A stretch of DNA of 64,000 nucleotides from JAXLVB01 sp046329195 (lineage in GTDB: Bacteria; Bacteroidota; Bacteroidia; Cytophagales; Spirosomataceae). The notes under the pieces are model-generated. The model saw only the letters and a list, made by a program, of their open reading frames with translations. It searched no databases and was not told where the DNA came from. Location of the stretch: the NCBI GenBank assembly GCA_046329195.1, contig JAXLVB010000001.1, forward strand, positions 1,426,001-1,490,000, given 5' to 3'. Below, piece by piece: positions 8,716 to 19,600 of the stretch (its first letter is position 1; the number at the start of each line of letters is the position of its first letter). The position numbers and the translations under genes are program-made.

Positions 8716-8790
8716 TCCACTGACAGGGCCTACAGCCACTGTCAGGGTCGAATAATTACCCTGACAGTGGCTGTAGGCCCTGTCAGCGGT
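8716..8790. repeat. Head-to-head dimer of a 33-bp dispersed element
   Basis: Perfect 28-bp inverted arms (8720-8747 and 8759-8786) flank an 11-nt loop. The right half (8758-8790) is a 33-bp unit of the form ACCCTGACAGTGG-N5-GCCCTGTCAGCGGT, and the left half is an inverted copy. Single units of the same family occur at 40223-40255 and 50367-50399. It separates convergent nuoB and the LuxE-like gene and could also fold as a terminator. Confidence 0.75.
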
Positions 8791-8830
8791 AGAGTCCGAG
8801 TAATCAGATTATTGTTTTAACAAATTAGAA

Positions 8831-9839
8831 TTAGGCAATCATCAGGTTACAACCCCTTACGTCAGAGTTGTCAAACCGACCTAATACACTGAAGCGACCA
8901 GAGGTTTCATACGCTCCTAAATCTTTTGTTTCGATAAAGCAACAAGAATCCACATTACCTAAATCAATGACGTTGATGCCGCCTCGTTTGGAGGTCTGTG
9001 TTGGGTAAATACAGAAGGGGTCGTTTACATCTCGTAACAAAACTTTCATTGTTCTTCCCGGAGTGAAGATTCCTTCTCCTGTTGAGTACCCTTGCGACAA
9101 GAGTTCTGTCATCCCATATTCTGAATGGATGCTTTCTACCCCAAATGCCTTACAAAGTAGCTCGTGTACTTCTTCTCGTAATAATTCTTTTCGCCGCCCT
9201 TTCATTCCCCCCGTCTCCATCACAATCAACTGGGTTAGGTTGGGTATTTCTTCAGCTTTCTCTATTAAATCCAATAATCCAAATGTTACACCAAGTAGCA
9301 ACACTTTTGCACGTTGTTGGTGTAATTCTTGTAGCGTATGGATGAGTTCTTGATAGTTGTGTAGATAGAATCCCGAATAGGCAGATTTGCTTTGTTGAAT
9401 AAAATGCTCAGCCATATAAACCAACGACGAGCCGCTTCGCTCCAAGTACGAAGGAAGTAATGCCAGTACATGGTAGTCTTGGATTACCATACGTTTCCTC
9501 AAATAGCTGCTGACTCAGTGCCAAATAAAAAGCTGGATCTGCTACATAGTGTTGGCTTACTTGTTGCCCTGTGGTGCCGCTACTTTCAAAGACTACCTTG
9601 CTGGGTTGCTTGCCCGTTTGTACTCGTTGCGTCTTGAAAAATTCAATAGGTAAAAATGGGATAGATTGAACCGAATGCACCTGTGCTGGATTGACCGATA
9701 GTGCTTTTAAGTAAGCCTGATATACCCGATTTTCGCTGGCTTGATACCGAAACAATTCTAACGCCAGCTCATCATACGTCTCTGATGTGACTCGTAAAAC
9801 TTGTTCTTTGAATCGGTCTCGTGGTTGCATTTGCCTCAA
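8831..9839 (-). pseudogene. LuxE/PaaK-like acyl-protein synthetase, frameshifted
   Basis: Two adjacent minus-strand frames together make one protein of about 330 residues. The N-terminal part (from 9839) has FESSGTTGQ, the ATP-binding loop of adenylate-forming acyl-protein synthetases. The C-terminal part has HVLALLPSYLERSGSSLVYM, METGGMKGRRKELLREEVHELLC and EYGMTELLSQGYS. The frame changes near 9483-9492, just after the residues ETYG. A 2-bp deletion would explain it and restore an uninterrupted segment of the form YG-x-IQDYHVLALLP. It may be a decayed gene or a sequencing error. The family activates fatty acids or carboxylates as acyl-adenylates. Confidence 0.75.
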
Positions 9840-9851
9840 AAACGTGGTAAT

Positions 9852-9881
9852 AAAAAAGAAGCCACACCGTGACTTCTTTTT
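9852..9881 (-). terminator. Terminator downstream of lon
   Basis: A stem AAAAAGAAG / CTTCTTTTT with a short interrupted extension (CA/TG) lies between the lon stop and the LuxE-like gene. The T-rich arm makes it a fair Rho-independent terminator on the minus strand. Confidence 0.55.
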
Positions 9882-9932
9882 GTTTTTATAGAATGAATAA
9901 TACTAATTAATTGCATAAAAAGTATTGTTCTT

Positions 9933-12437
9933 TTAGTTTGCTATTATTCCCAACCCAACTTCTTGCTTGCTCTCTGGAGGCAATACAAAGCTGATCGGAT
10001 GCTTTACTTTTTCGGGTAAAAGCGCTACGTCCAAAACTTCTTCTACTCGATCCACATAATGAAATACCAAGTCTTTCACATATTCAGACTTGATTTCTTC
10101 TACGTCTTTTCGATTCTTGTAACACATCACAATCTCCCGAATGCCCGCCCGCTTAGCCGCCAAGATTTTTTCTTTGATACCCCCAACGGGCAATACTTTG
10201 CCACGAAGCGTGATTTCGCCCGTCATGGCTAAGTATTGTTTCACCTTGCGTTGGGTAAAGGCCGAAGCCATCGAAGTCAACATCGTAATGCCTGCCGAGG
10301 GGCCATCCTTTGGCACTGCCCCTGCTGGCACGTGAATGTGCAAGTTGTAATGGTCAAACAAACGGTAATCAATCGCTAATTCATCGCTGTGTGCTTTCAA
10401 ATACGACAAGGCCGCTATAGCCGATTCTTTCATTACATCGCCCAATTGCCCCGATAAGGTGAGTTGTCCCTTGCCACGGTTCAATGACGACTCTATGGTC
10501 AAAATTTCGCCTCCTACAGCTGTCCAAGCCAAGCCTGTAACCACCCCGGCGGTTTCATTATCGGCATATTCTTCTCGGTCAAAGGTTTCGGCTCCTAATA
10601 ATTTGACTACATCTTCGGGGCGAAGGGTCTTGGGATATTCCTCTTCCATCGCAATCATTTTAGTGATTTTGCGAATCAACGACCCAATTTTCTGCTCCAA
10701 ATTCCGTACACCAGACTCACGAGTATAACCCTCTACCACTTTCTGAACGGCAGCGTCGGTAAAGTTGAGCGCTTTGCCTTCTAAACCATGTTCTTTGCGC
10801 TGTTTCGGAATCAAGTATTTTTTGGCAATCTGTATTTTTTCTTCGATGGTGTAGCCACTCAATTCAATAATTTCCATACGGTCACGCAGCGCCGGGTGTA
10901 TGGTGTCAAGGCTGTTGGCCGTGGCAATAAACATCACCTTTGAGAGGTCGTATTCTACCTCCAAATAGTTATCCGTAAAGCTATGGTTTTGCTCAGGGTC
11001 AAGCACTTCCAATAGAGCCGAAGACGGATCTCCCCGAAAATCGGATGAAACCTTATCAATTTCGTCCAAAATAAAGACAGGATTCGACGACTTCGCTTTC
11101 CGAATGTTCTGAATGATTTTGCCAGGCATCGCTCCGATGTATGTCTTGCGGTGGCCTCTAATTTCGGCTTCATCATGTACCCCTCCCAATGCCATACGGA
11201 TGTATTTCCGTCCCAACGCTTTGGCTACTGATTTCCCTAAGGAGGTTTTTCCAACACCTGGAGGGCCATATAAGCACAAAATAGGGGCTTTCATATTGCC
11301 TTTCATTTTGAGCACGGCCAAATACTCCAGCATTCGTTCTTTTACTTTTTCAAGGCCAAAATGGTCTGTATCGAGTATTTTTTGGGCTTTTTTCAGGTCA
11401 AAATTATCTTTCGTAAATTCTCCCCACGGCAAATCCACCATTAGCTCCACATAATTCATATTTACCCCATACTCTGGTGATTGGGGGTTGGTACGTTGGA
11501 GTTTTGACAGTTCTTTGTTAAAATGTTCATTGACTTCTTTGCTCCATTTCTTTTTAGCGCCTTTAGCCCTAATGTTGTCAATCTCTTGTTCTGGCGAATC
11601 TACCCCGAGCTCTTCTTGAAGCACTTTGATTTGCTGACGGATGTAATAATCTCGTTGCTGTTGGTCAATGTCGGAGCTTGCTTTACTTTGAATTTCTCGC
11701 TTGAGTTGCAAATACTCAATATCTTTCATCAAGTACTCCAAGAGTCGTTTCCCTTGCTCAAGGGCATCGAATATCTCCAGCAATTGCTGTTTTTCGGTAA
11801 TTTCGGCGTTGCTGTTGGCCGAAAGGAAGTGAATCAAGAAGTTATTTGACTCAATGTTATCCAAGGCAATCTGGGCCTCTCTCGGAATATCAGGATTCAA
11901 TACCAATATTTTTGAGGCAGATTCTCGCAACGATGCAATCAGGGCCTTGGCTTCCTTGTTGGGTTTTACAGGAAAATTATCAGTCACATAATTTACCCTG
12001 GCCACCAAATGTGGGTCCTCTTTGAGCACTTGCTCTACCTCAAATCGTTTTCGACCTTGCACAATAATGGTAACATTTCCATCAGGAAGAACAATCATCT
12101 TCAATATCGCCGCTACTGTCCCTACCTTGTAGAGGTCTTCACCGCTGGGTTCGTCCTTGCTTTGGTTGGCCTGCGCCAATACCCCAATGATCCGATTGCC
12201 TTTGTATGCCTTCTTGACCAAGCGTACCGATTTTTGCCTACCTACCGTTACCGGAATCACCATGCCAGGAAACAGCACAATATTCCGAATCGGTAATATC
12301 GGGAGTTCATCGGGATACGATTTCTCATCCGCATCAGGCTCTTCGTCGCCAGTAGGCATGGGTATAAACTCCATATTTTCGAAGTCCACATCGGTCAAGC
12401 GGATTTTTGTCATTATATCGTTAGAATCAAAGCTCAT
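9933..12437 (-). CDS. lon: ATP-dependent protease La
   Basis: The 834-residue protein has the full Lon architecture. The N-terminal LON domain (about residues 44-240) begins at LPILPIRNIVLFPGMV. A coiled-coil linker follows, then an AAA+ module with Walker A GPPGVGKT at 391-398 and Walker B VFILDEIDK. The C-terminal protease domain has catalytic Ser714 (KDGPSAG) and Lys757 (GGIKEK), 43 residues apart as in E. coli Lon. It degrades misfolded and regulatory proteins in the cytoplasm. A CTGTCA/TGACAG palindrome just upstream suggests regulation. Confidence 0.97.
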   Translation of the reverse strand: MSFDSNDIMTKIRLTDVDFENMEFIPMPTGDEEPDADEKSYPDELPILPIRNIVLFPGMVIPVTVGRQKSVRLVKKAYKGNRIIGVLAQANQSKDEPSGEDLYKVGTVAAILKMIVLPDGNVTIIVQGRKRFEVEQVLKEDPHLVARVNYVTDNFPVKPNKEAKALIASLRESASKILVLNPDIPREAQIALDNIESNNFLIHFLSANSNAEITEKQQLLEIFDALEQGKRLLEYLMKDIEYLQLKREIQSKASSDIDQQQRDYYIRQQIKVLQEELGVDSPEQEIDNIRAKGAKKKWSKEVNEHFNKELSKLQRTNPQSPEYGVNMNYVELMVDLPWGEFTKDNFDLKKAQKILDTDHFGLEKVKERMLEYLAVLKMKGNMKAPILCLYGPPGVGKTSLGKSVAKALGRKYIRMALGGVHDEAEIRGHRKTYIGAMPGKIIQNIRKAKSSNPVFILDEIDKVSSDFRGDPSSALLEVLDPEQNHSFTDNYLEVEYDLSKVMFIATANSLDTIHPALRDRMEIIELSGYTIEEKIQIAKKYLIPKQRKEHGLEGKALNFTDAAVQKVVEGYTRESGVRNLEQKIGSLIRKITKMIAMEEEYPKTLRPEDVVKLLGAETFDREEYADNETAGVVTGLAWTAVGGEILTIESSLNRGKGQLTLSGQLGDVMKESAIAALSYLKAHSDELAIDYRLFDHYNLHIHVPAGAVPKDGPSAGITMLTSMASAFTQRKVKQYLAMTGEITLRGKVLPVGGIKEKILAAKRAGIREIVMCYKNRKDVEEIKSEYVKDLVFHYVDRVEEVLDVALLPEKVKHPISFVLPPESKQEVGLGIIAN

Positions 12438-12440
12438 TCT

Positions 12441-12465
12441 GTCATAGAATCTGTCAATCTGACAG
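12441..12465. promoter_or_regulatory. CTGTCA-type operator upstream of lon
   Basis: CTGTCA-ATC-TGACAG at 12451-12465 is a perfect inverted repeat centred at 12458. A third half-site (CTGTCA with its C at 12439) lies about 12 bp nearer to the gene, overlapping the presumed leader. The site is 14-28 bp upstream of the lon start, so a repressor bound here would block transcription or the leader. Confidence 0.4.
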
Positions 12466-12473
12466 ACAATTTA

Positions 12474-12674
12474 TTAATTAGTTATCAAAACACCAAATTC
12501 AACTTTGGAGTATCTATAGGTGCAATGACCGTGCCACACCGATTTGATGTTCTTATCCTCCTCAATGGCTTCGTGCTTTGGCAGTGTTGGTTCTTCATTG
12601 ATGGAAATGAAGGTCACCTGAAACGAAGACACGGTCTCCTTCGTGAACCATGCACAATGTTGGTAGTAAGTCAT
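12474..12674 (-). CDS. Small hypothetical protein upstream of lon
   Basis: This is an intact 66-residue frame starting with ATG at 12674 (MTYYQHCAWF) on the same strand as lon, ending 36 bp before it. The composition looks like a real soluble protein (mixed charge, no low-complexity region), with one acidic stretch HEAIEEDKNIK near residue 35. No motif or family is recognised. It could be a genuine small gene preceding lon or a chance frame; a possible lon operator lies between the two. Confidence 0.35.
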   Translation of the reverse strand: MTYYQHCAWFTKETVSSFQVTFISINEEPTLPKHEAIEEDKNIKSVWHGHCTYRYSKVEFGVLITN

Positions 12675-12988
12675 TATTGAAACTCATTTTATAAATAATA
12701 ATATGGCAAAAAAGAAATATACATAATAAAAGTATAAAACATAAAAATAGTAAAAATAAAACTAAAAGGTATTCTTTCTTCCCTGTGGCAGCAATTAAAT
12801 AAACGGACGCAAGGGGAAATAAGAAGGGCGGAGATGAAATATTATCGCATGGTCTTTCGGGAAGTTGACTTTGAAATAGCTCAGGGTTTGTGCGACCCAG
12901 TCTATGCGACCCAGTCTGTATGACTTATTCTGTCCTTAATCTATCCACTCATCGATGAAAAAGGGTTTAATTGTTACTATCATGCATA

Positions 12989-13117
12989 ATGAACCAGCCG
13001 TATCCCAAACCTTGTTTTTATGTTGATGTGACGAGGAGCTCGAAACGAATACTATATCAGAATGATTTTCTCCAATTATTTCCCGATGGGATTGATATTA
13101 GAATGACCGATACTTGA
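12989..13117 (+). CDS. Possible 42-residue remnant or small protein
   Basis: ATG at 12989 opens a 42-codon frame (MNQPYPKPCF at the start, GIDIRMTDT at the end) closed by TGA at 13115. The same frame stays open for 25 further codons after that stop, which could mean a decayed longer gene interrupted by a nonsense mutation. No family is recognised and no ribosome binding site stands out. It may be chance. Confidence 0.2.
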   Translation: MNQPYPKPCFYVDVTRSSKRILYQNDFLQLFPDGIDIRMTDT

Positions 13118-13204
13118 TTGCATTGTTTGGACAATACAAAGGTGGCTATCGTCCTGGGTAACGTAGCTCATAAATATAAAGTACTAAATGAATAGTATTT
13201 ATTT

Positions 13205-13255
13205 TACAACACAAACTTTTAAAAAGTATTTTACTTTTTAAAAGTTTGTGTTGTA
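13205..13255. repeat. Perfect 24-bp-arm palindrome with 3-nt loop
   Basis: Arms 13205-13228 and 13232-13255 are exact reverse complements around TTT, with the outer sequence TACAACACAAAC and an A/T-rich inner part. No coding gene lies within 400 bp on either side. It could be a cruciform-forming site, the end of a lost mobile element, or a strong transcript terminator. Confidence 0.7.
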
Positions 13256-13683
13256 TCGTTTGTAAGATTAATACTAAAAGATTGATTGTGAGTCAAAAAC
13301 CATAATTTTTGGAAAGATGTATTGTATATAAAAATTTACCTTATATTTATATCCCAAAGGTGGTTACTAGGAAGAATAGCCAAAGCCTCAGCGACGGTGA
13401 AGTGATAGACTAACCTTACCAACTGGAAATTCAGCAGGATTATATATTATATAGTATGTGTCTCTAAATCCTAAACAAACACTCTTCTATGAGTAACTAT
13501 TCAAGACCGCCTTAACTTTTCTTTACACCTAATCAACGCACAAAAAGTAGTGGATAAAAGGAAAAGAATGGATCAGAAAGAGCAGCCACAAATAAATTTT
13601 TGTAGAGGGATGCTTGACTGATAACGTACTTCTTCCTATTATTGCCTGCTAATTGTATTTTCCAACCAAATCAATTAAAACCA

Positions 13684-16600
13684 ATGTTTAAACCTTTACA
13701 GCTCATGCGAAAACTAACCCATGTTTTTCGATGGTGCTTGGCGGCTATCCTGCTTATGATAGGGACGGTCGTTCATGCCCAGATTACATCGGTGACGACT
13801 TCTGCAACACCATCAACGTGTGCAGGTAGTACGCATACTGTGACACTTTCAGGTACGTTTGTTCCTGGGTGTCTCGTATCGTTCTATCTTGTAAACAATA
13901 CTGGTACGCAAGTAGGTCCAGCCTTGTTGTCAAATCAAAATGCAGGTTCTCAAACCTACACGGTTACCATTCCATCAAGTATAGCGCAATCTTTATTGCC
14001 TGCGCCTGGTGGATATGCTATTCGTGCAATCTCTACTTGCGGTGGTGGCGAAGTGCCAGTTGGCGCAGGTAATCCTGGTCCTTTCCCAGCAGCGGGGGCA
14101 AACTCAAGTGCTGCCTTCTCATTGTACGCTGCATACACAGCAACTGGTACAATAGGTTGGGACAATTCATTGACTACAGCTGCTGGCTTTAGTACAACTG
14201 GCCCAGCTGTTGCTTGCTTAGGAACTAGTACTTCTGGTTCTCTTACTCTCCGTGCTCAGACGTTGACTAACGCTACGGCCGGTGATTTCTATTACTGGTA
14301 CAAAGATGGTGGCAACATTCCTGTTGCAAGTGGTGTTATTGCTACAGCTGCTGGTCCAGATGCTGCTTACACTATCGTTGATCCTACGTATTCGGCTGCA
14401 GGTGTATATACACTTGTATTAACAAGTTCTACAGGTGCTCCATGTAACAGAACAATTGGTTCTATTACAGTACAAGTAAGTGCTGGCCCATCGTTAATTG
14501 GTGCTAACTACTCTGGTTTTGTTACTACAATCTGTGCAGGTGCTACTGCTAACATCTCGGTTTCGGGTGGTGCAGGTGGTACTCCTCCTTATACTTATAC
14601 ATGGACTCGCACCCCTGGTGGTGTAGTTCCTGGTGCAAGTGGTGCTACGTTGCAATTGGTTCCTGCTGGTGTGGCTGGTCCTTTGACTAACTTGAACACA
14701 GACGTTCCTGGTACGTATGCTTACTTCCCAACAGTAACAGATGCGAACGGTTGTGCTGCAACCGCTGCACAAGGTGCTCAGTTGACTATTACATCAGGTC
14801 CTGGTCAAGTTTCAATTACTGGTCCTGTAACAACAGTTTGTACAGGTGGTACTATTAACTTGAGTGCTAACACAAGCCTTTTTGGCAATGTATTCCCATC
14901 GGGTGTAACATTTGCATGGGCTGGTCCTAACGGGTTTGCTTCAACTCAAGAAGATCCAAGCTTTGCAGCTACTACAACTCTTCAAAACGGTGTTTACACT
15001 GTTACAGCAGTTGCTGGTGCTTGCTCTGCTACTGCCACTTTTAACTTGACTAAAATCAGAACAACACCTGCTCCAGTTATTACTTCTGGCGATATGATTG
15101 TTTGTGCTGGTAAAGCGTTTAGCTTGAGTGGTACTGCTGGTATGCCTGCTGGTGAGCCTGCTGATTTGAGCTGGTATATTGTAGGTGAGCCTGCTCCAGG
15201 CCCAGGCCTTCCATACGACCCATTCACTCCAATTGGTGCGGTATTGCCAACCTACTTCTTTGCGGGTGGTTCTGTACCTGTTGGTACAACGATTGCCTTC
15301 AATGACGGTACTCTCAACTTAAACACACTTGCTGTTAACGTTACGGGTACGAAGTCAACTACATTGAGCTTTACCAACGGTCTTCCAAGCTTAGCTCAAT
15401 TGGGTGCGGCTGGTTTCCCTGTGATTCCTGCTTCTTCAAACAACTGGGCGTTAGTTTTGAGAGCTGATAACGACATTTGTAATGCAAGGTCGCCTTTCAA
15501 ACCAGTAGTTATTGTTGAAACACCTACTGCAGCTATCGCTACTAACTCAGCTATCTGCCAAGGTGCTACCTTGAGCTTGACAGCTACTTCAGGTGCTTTC
15601 GTAACCGTTGCACAAAGTGGTTTTGCTTGGGCTGGTCCTAACGGTTTCACTGCTACAACTGACATGCCATCTATCAGCAATGCTGGTACTGCTGCTTCAG
15701 GTATCTATACAGTAACTGTTAAGAACAATGTGTTCTCAGCTCAATCATGCGTATCAACTGCTACTGCTTCAGTACAAGTTGTACAAGTGCCTACTGCTGT
15801 TGTAACAGGCCCAACTAAAGTTTGCCAAGGTTCAACTGTAGCTCTTTCGGGTTCAGGTGGCTTAGGTGCTGCTAACGAGTACTATACATGGGAAGAATTC
15901 TCAGGTGGTGCTTGGATTCCAGCTGGTGTTCCGCCAAGAAACAAAGCTACATACAGCCCAACTACAGCCTCTTTGGGTTCAACAGACTACCGTGTAGTTG
16001 TAGATAACTTATTGTTGGCAACTGGTCCTGTACCTCCTCCAGCAATTTGCCGTTCAATCTCACAACCAATCACTGTAACTGTATATTCAGTTCCTACAAT
16101 TACTTCATACGCATCGGCGGCTACGCCTCCGGCAGTATATAATAATGCAGGATTGTTTACTCAGTGTTCAGGTACTCAATTGAACTTGAGCGTAGCTGGT
16201 ACAACTACAGGTGCTGGTGTGAAATACTCTTGGAGTGCATCGAACGGATTTAGCTCAACAGAACAAAATCCTTCAGTAACTTCAAATGCTCAACCTGCTA
16301 ACTCAGGTAAATACACTGCTTCGGTATTCAACACCGCATACGATGGTTGCTATGCAACTACTTCGATGACCTTGAATATCTTGCAAACTCCTACTGCTGT
16401 AATCAATGGCCCAGCTGTTGTTAACGTTTGCCAATACTCACCATTGACCTTGACTGGTACAGGCGGAGTAGCTGGTGAAAAATATGCATGGGAAGAATTT
16501 AGTGGTGGTGCTTGGGTTGCTGCTGGTGTTATTCCAAACAACACAGGTAGCTACACTCCTACTACTCAGTCTGTAGGTGCTACTAAGTATCGTTTGGTAG

Positions 16601-19600
16601 TTGACAACGCAACAAATCCTCCACTTTGCCGTAGCATTTCTGCTGAGGTAGTAGTGAATGTTGCTGCTCAACCAGTATTGACTGCTGCTGGTGCTACTGC
16701 TGCTGTAACCGTTCCTGGTATCGGTGGTGCATCGGGTCGCTTCATGTGTTCAGGTCTTCCATTGTCAGTAAACGTTGGTGTAGTAACTCCTCCAGCTGCT
16801 AACACTTGGAACTACGCTTGGACTGGTCCTCTTGGATATACTTCTACCCAAAAGAACCCAACTGTTCAGACAGCTGCTCAAACTGGCAACTCAGGTGTAT
16901 ATGCTGTTGTAGTATCTAACCCTGCTTCTCCAGTATGTTCAGTAAGCTCTAAAGTAGAAGTTACAGTAGTTCAAACTCCTACTATCACTGATATCATTGC
17001 TCCTCAAACTGTATGTGCTGGTAGCCCAGTAGTATTGACAGGTGCTGCTATCAACGCAAACTCATACCAGTGGACAACAGGTGCTGTTAACTTCCCAGCT
17101 GTGTTGAATGGATTAACAGTAACATTTACTTCGGATGCTAACCAAGTTGCTTCATCGCCTGCTACCTATAGCTTGATTGCTACTAACAACTTTAGTGCTC
17201 CTAACGGTGCTACTGTAATCAGCTGTCCTTCGGCTCCGATGACTACCAAAGTAACAGTTAGTCCTAATCCAAACATCTTAGGTGTAAGCGTAGATGGCCC
17301 ACTTTCAACTGTGTTGCCAGGTGCTGCTAATGGCTATGATGCTAACACTTACTTCTTGTGTAGTGGAACATTGTTGAAGTTTACTACTTTGGTAAATGGC
17401 GCTGCTGATACCTTCAAGTGGGCTGGCCCAAGTGGCTTCTCTTCAACTCAGTTGAGCCCAACTGTAAGTACTTCAGCTAACGTAACGATGTCTGGTATCT
17501 ACTCTATTACAGCGTATGGTACTAACACAAACTGCCAAAAAACAGCTACTATCTCTGTACAAGTAGTGAACCGCCCAACAGCTGTTACTGCTGGTAACGC
17601 AGGTCCATACTGTGCTGGTCAAACAATCTCGTTGACAGCTTCAGCTACAGATGCTACCAGCTTCTCTTGGTATTTCCCTGGTTCTGCTCCTTATCCAGCT
17701 GCTGCTGACCTTACAGGAGCTTCTGCTTCTCGTAGTACTTCAAGCTCAAGCCCAGGTACAGCTGAGTCTGGTACTTATACAGTAGTAGCTACTAACACAT
17801 TAGTTGCTCCTAATGGTGTAACCATCATTGTTTGTCCTATTTCGCCTGCTGCTGCGTCTGCTACTACTTCAGTAACGGTACATGCGTTGCCAGCGTTTAC
17901 AGGCAATGGCGGTTATGTTGCTCAAGGAGCTGCTCCTATTACCCGCAATGGTGCAGTTGCTGCCGGTTCGACAACCTACTTGACAGATAACGTGTCAACA
18001 GGTTTCACTGGTTGGAACTTCTACGAGTGTGCTGGTCCGGCTGTTACACTGAATGGCTCGGCTGCATTGGCAGTGGGTGCTTCGGGTGGTATAAACTACT
18101 CATGGAGTGGTCCTAACGGCTTTAGCTCAACTAACAACCAACCATTGGTAACAGCTTCTGGTTCTTCTGCTGTTTCAGGTGCTTATGTAGTTACTATCGT
18201 GAACTCATTGTTAAGCTCATGTTCGGCTACTTCAAGCTTAAACTTGAACATCGTGAACCGTCCAACCAGTATCTCAGCTACTAATAGCGGTCCATACTGT
18301 GCTGGTCAGACCATCTCATTGACAGCTTCTGCTGTAGATGCTAACAGCTTCTCATGGTACTTCCCAGGTTCTGCGTTGTATCCAGCTGCTGCTGACTGTA
18401 CAGGTTCAACAACAACTCGTAGCACTTCAAGCACAAGTGCAGGTACTGCCGAATCAGGTACATACTATGTTTATGTAACCAACACGATTACCTCACCAAT
18501 CACAGGTTCAACTATCTTGACTTGTCCTGTAGCAGGTGCAGAAGCCGATGCAAGAGCTTCTACTTCGGTGACAGTACATGCTAACCCTGCTTTTTCAAGC
18601 AATTCAGGTTATACTGCTCAAGGTGGTGCTCCAGGGACACGTACCGGTGCAGTTGTTCAAGGTGCAACAACCTACTTGTCTGATAATGCGTCAACTGGTT
18701 TAACTGGTTGGAACTTCTATCAGTGTGCAGGTCCAGCTGTTACGCTACAAGGTGCGGCTACTTTACCAGTAGGTGCTTCAGGTTCAATAAACTATGCATG
18801 GGGTGGTCCTAACGGATTTAGCTCTACGTTGACTCAGCCATTGGTAGTTGCTTCTGGTTCATCTGCTCAGTCAGGTGTATATACCATTACATTAGCTAAC
18901 TCATTGTTAAGCTCATGTTCGGCTACATCAACCTTGAACTTGACAGTTGTAAACCGTCCTACCAGCCTTACGGCTTCTAACACAGGTCCATATTGCGAAG
19001 GTGCTACTGTTTCGTTGTCAGCCTCTGCTGTAGATGGCAATAGCTTCTCTTGGTATTTCCCTGGTTCAACTGTAGGTGCTCCTGCTGACCGTACAGGTAC
19101 TTCAACTACTCGTTCAAGCATCACAACTGCTCAAGCAGGTACTTACACTGTATTGGTAACTAACACGGTTACGTCACCAATAACAGGTTCTACCATCTTG
19201 ACATGTCCTGCTGTCAGCGAGCCAACAGCTACCGCTACCACAACAGTAACAGTACGTGCTAACCCAACTTTCAACTCGAATCCATTCAATGCAGTAGGTA
19301 TCAACGCTCTTGCAGGTGGTATCGCTGCTGGAACACGTAATGGTATCGTTGTAAGTAATGGAGTGCTGGCAGATGTTGCTACAACTGGCTTCTCAAGCCC
19401 AGCTTGGAACTTCTATATCTGTGAAGGTTCTCCACTTGCTTTGAATGGTGGTGCTACTATCTCAGCTGATGGATTTACCTACTCATGGAGTGGTCCTAAC
19501 GGATTCGGATCAAACTTGAGTCAGCCAATCGTGAATGTAAATGCAACGCCAAACATGTCAGGTGTGTATGTGTTAACAATTGCTAACACATCATCTCCAT

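Larger units (their letters stand above)
12675..13683. other. Gene desert of about 1 kb before the giant surface protein
   Basis: No convincing gene is present. The stretch is AT-rich and contains a short direct duplication of TGCGACCCAGTCT around 12890-12920, a 42-residue open frame (12989-13117), a perfect long palindrome (13205-13255), and the leader of the downstream giant gene. It resembles degraded sequence with many stops in all frames. No clear TAnnTTTG box was found directly upstream of the giant gene. Confidence 0.6.

Noticed and set aside
12831..12920. 29-codon open frame in the gene desert
   Set aside because: Short, followed by stops in all frames, and it contains a local duplication; no support for translation.
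14494..14772. Many open frames on the minus strand inside the giant gene
   Set aside because: They follow from the strong codon bias of the plus-strand gene and have no independent start or conserved motif.
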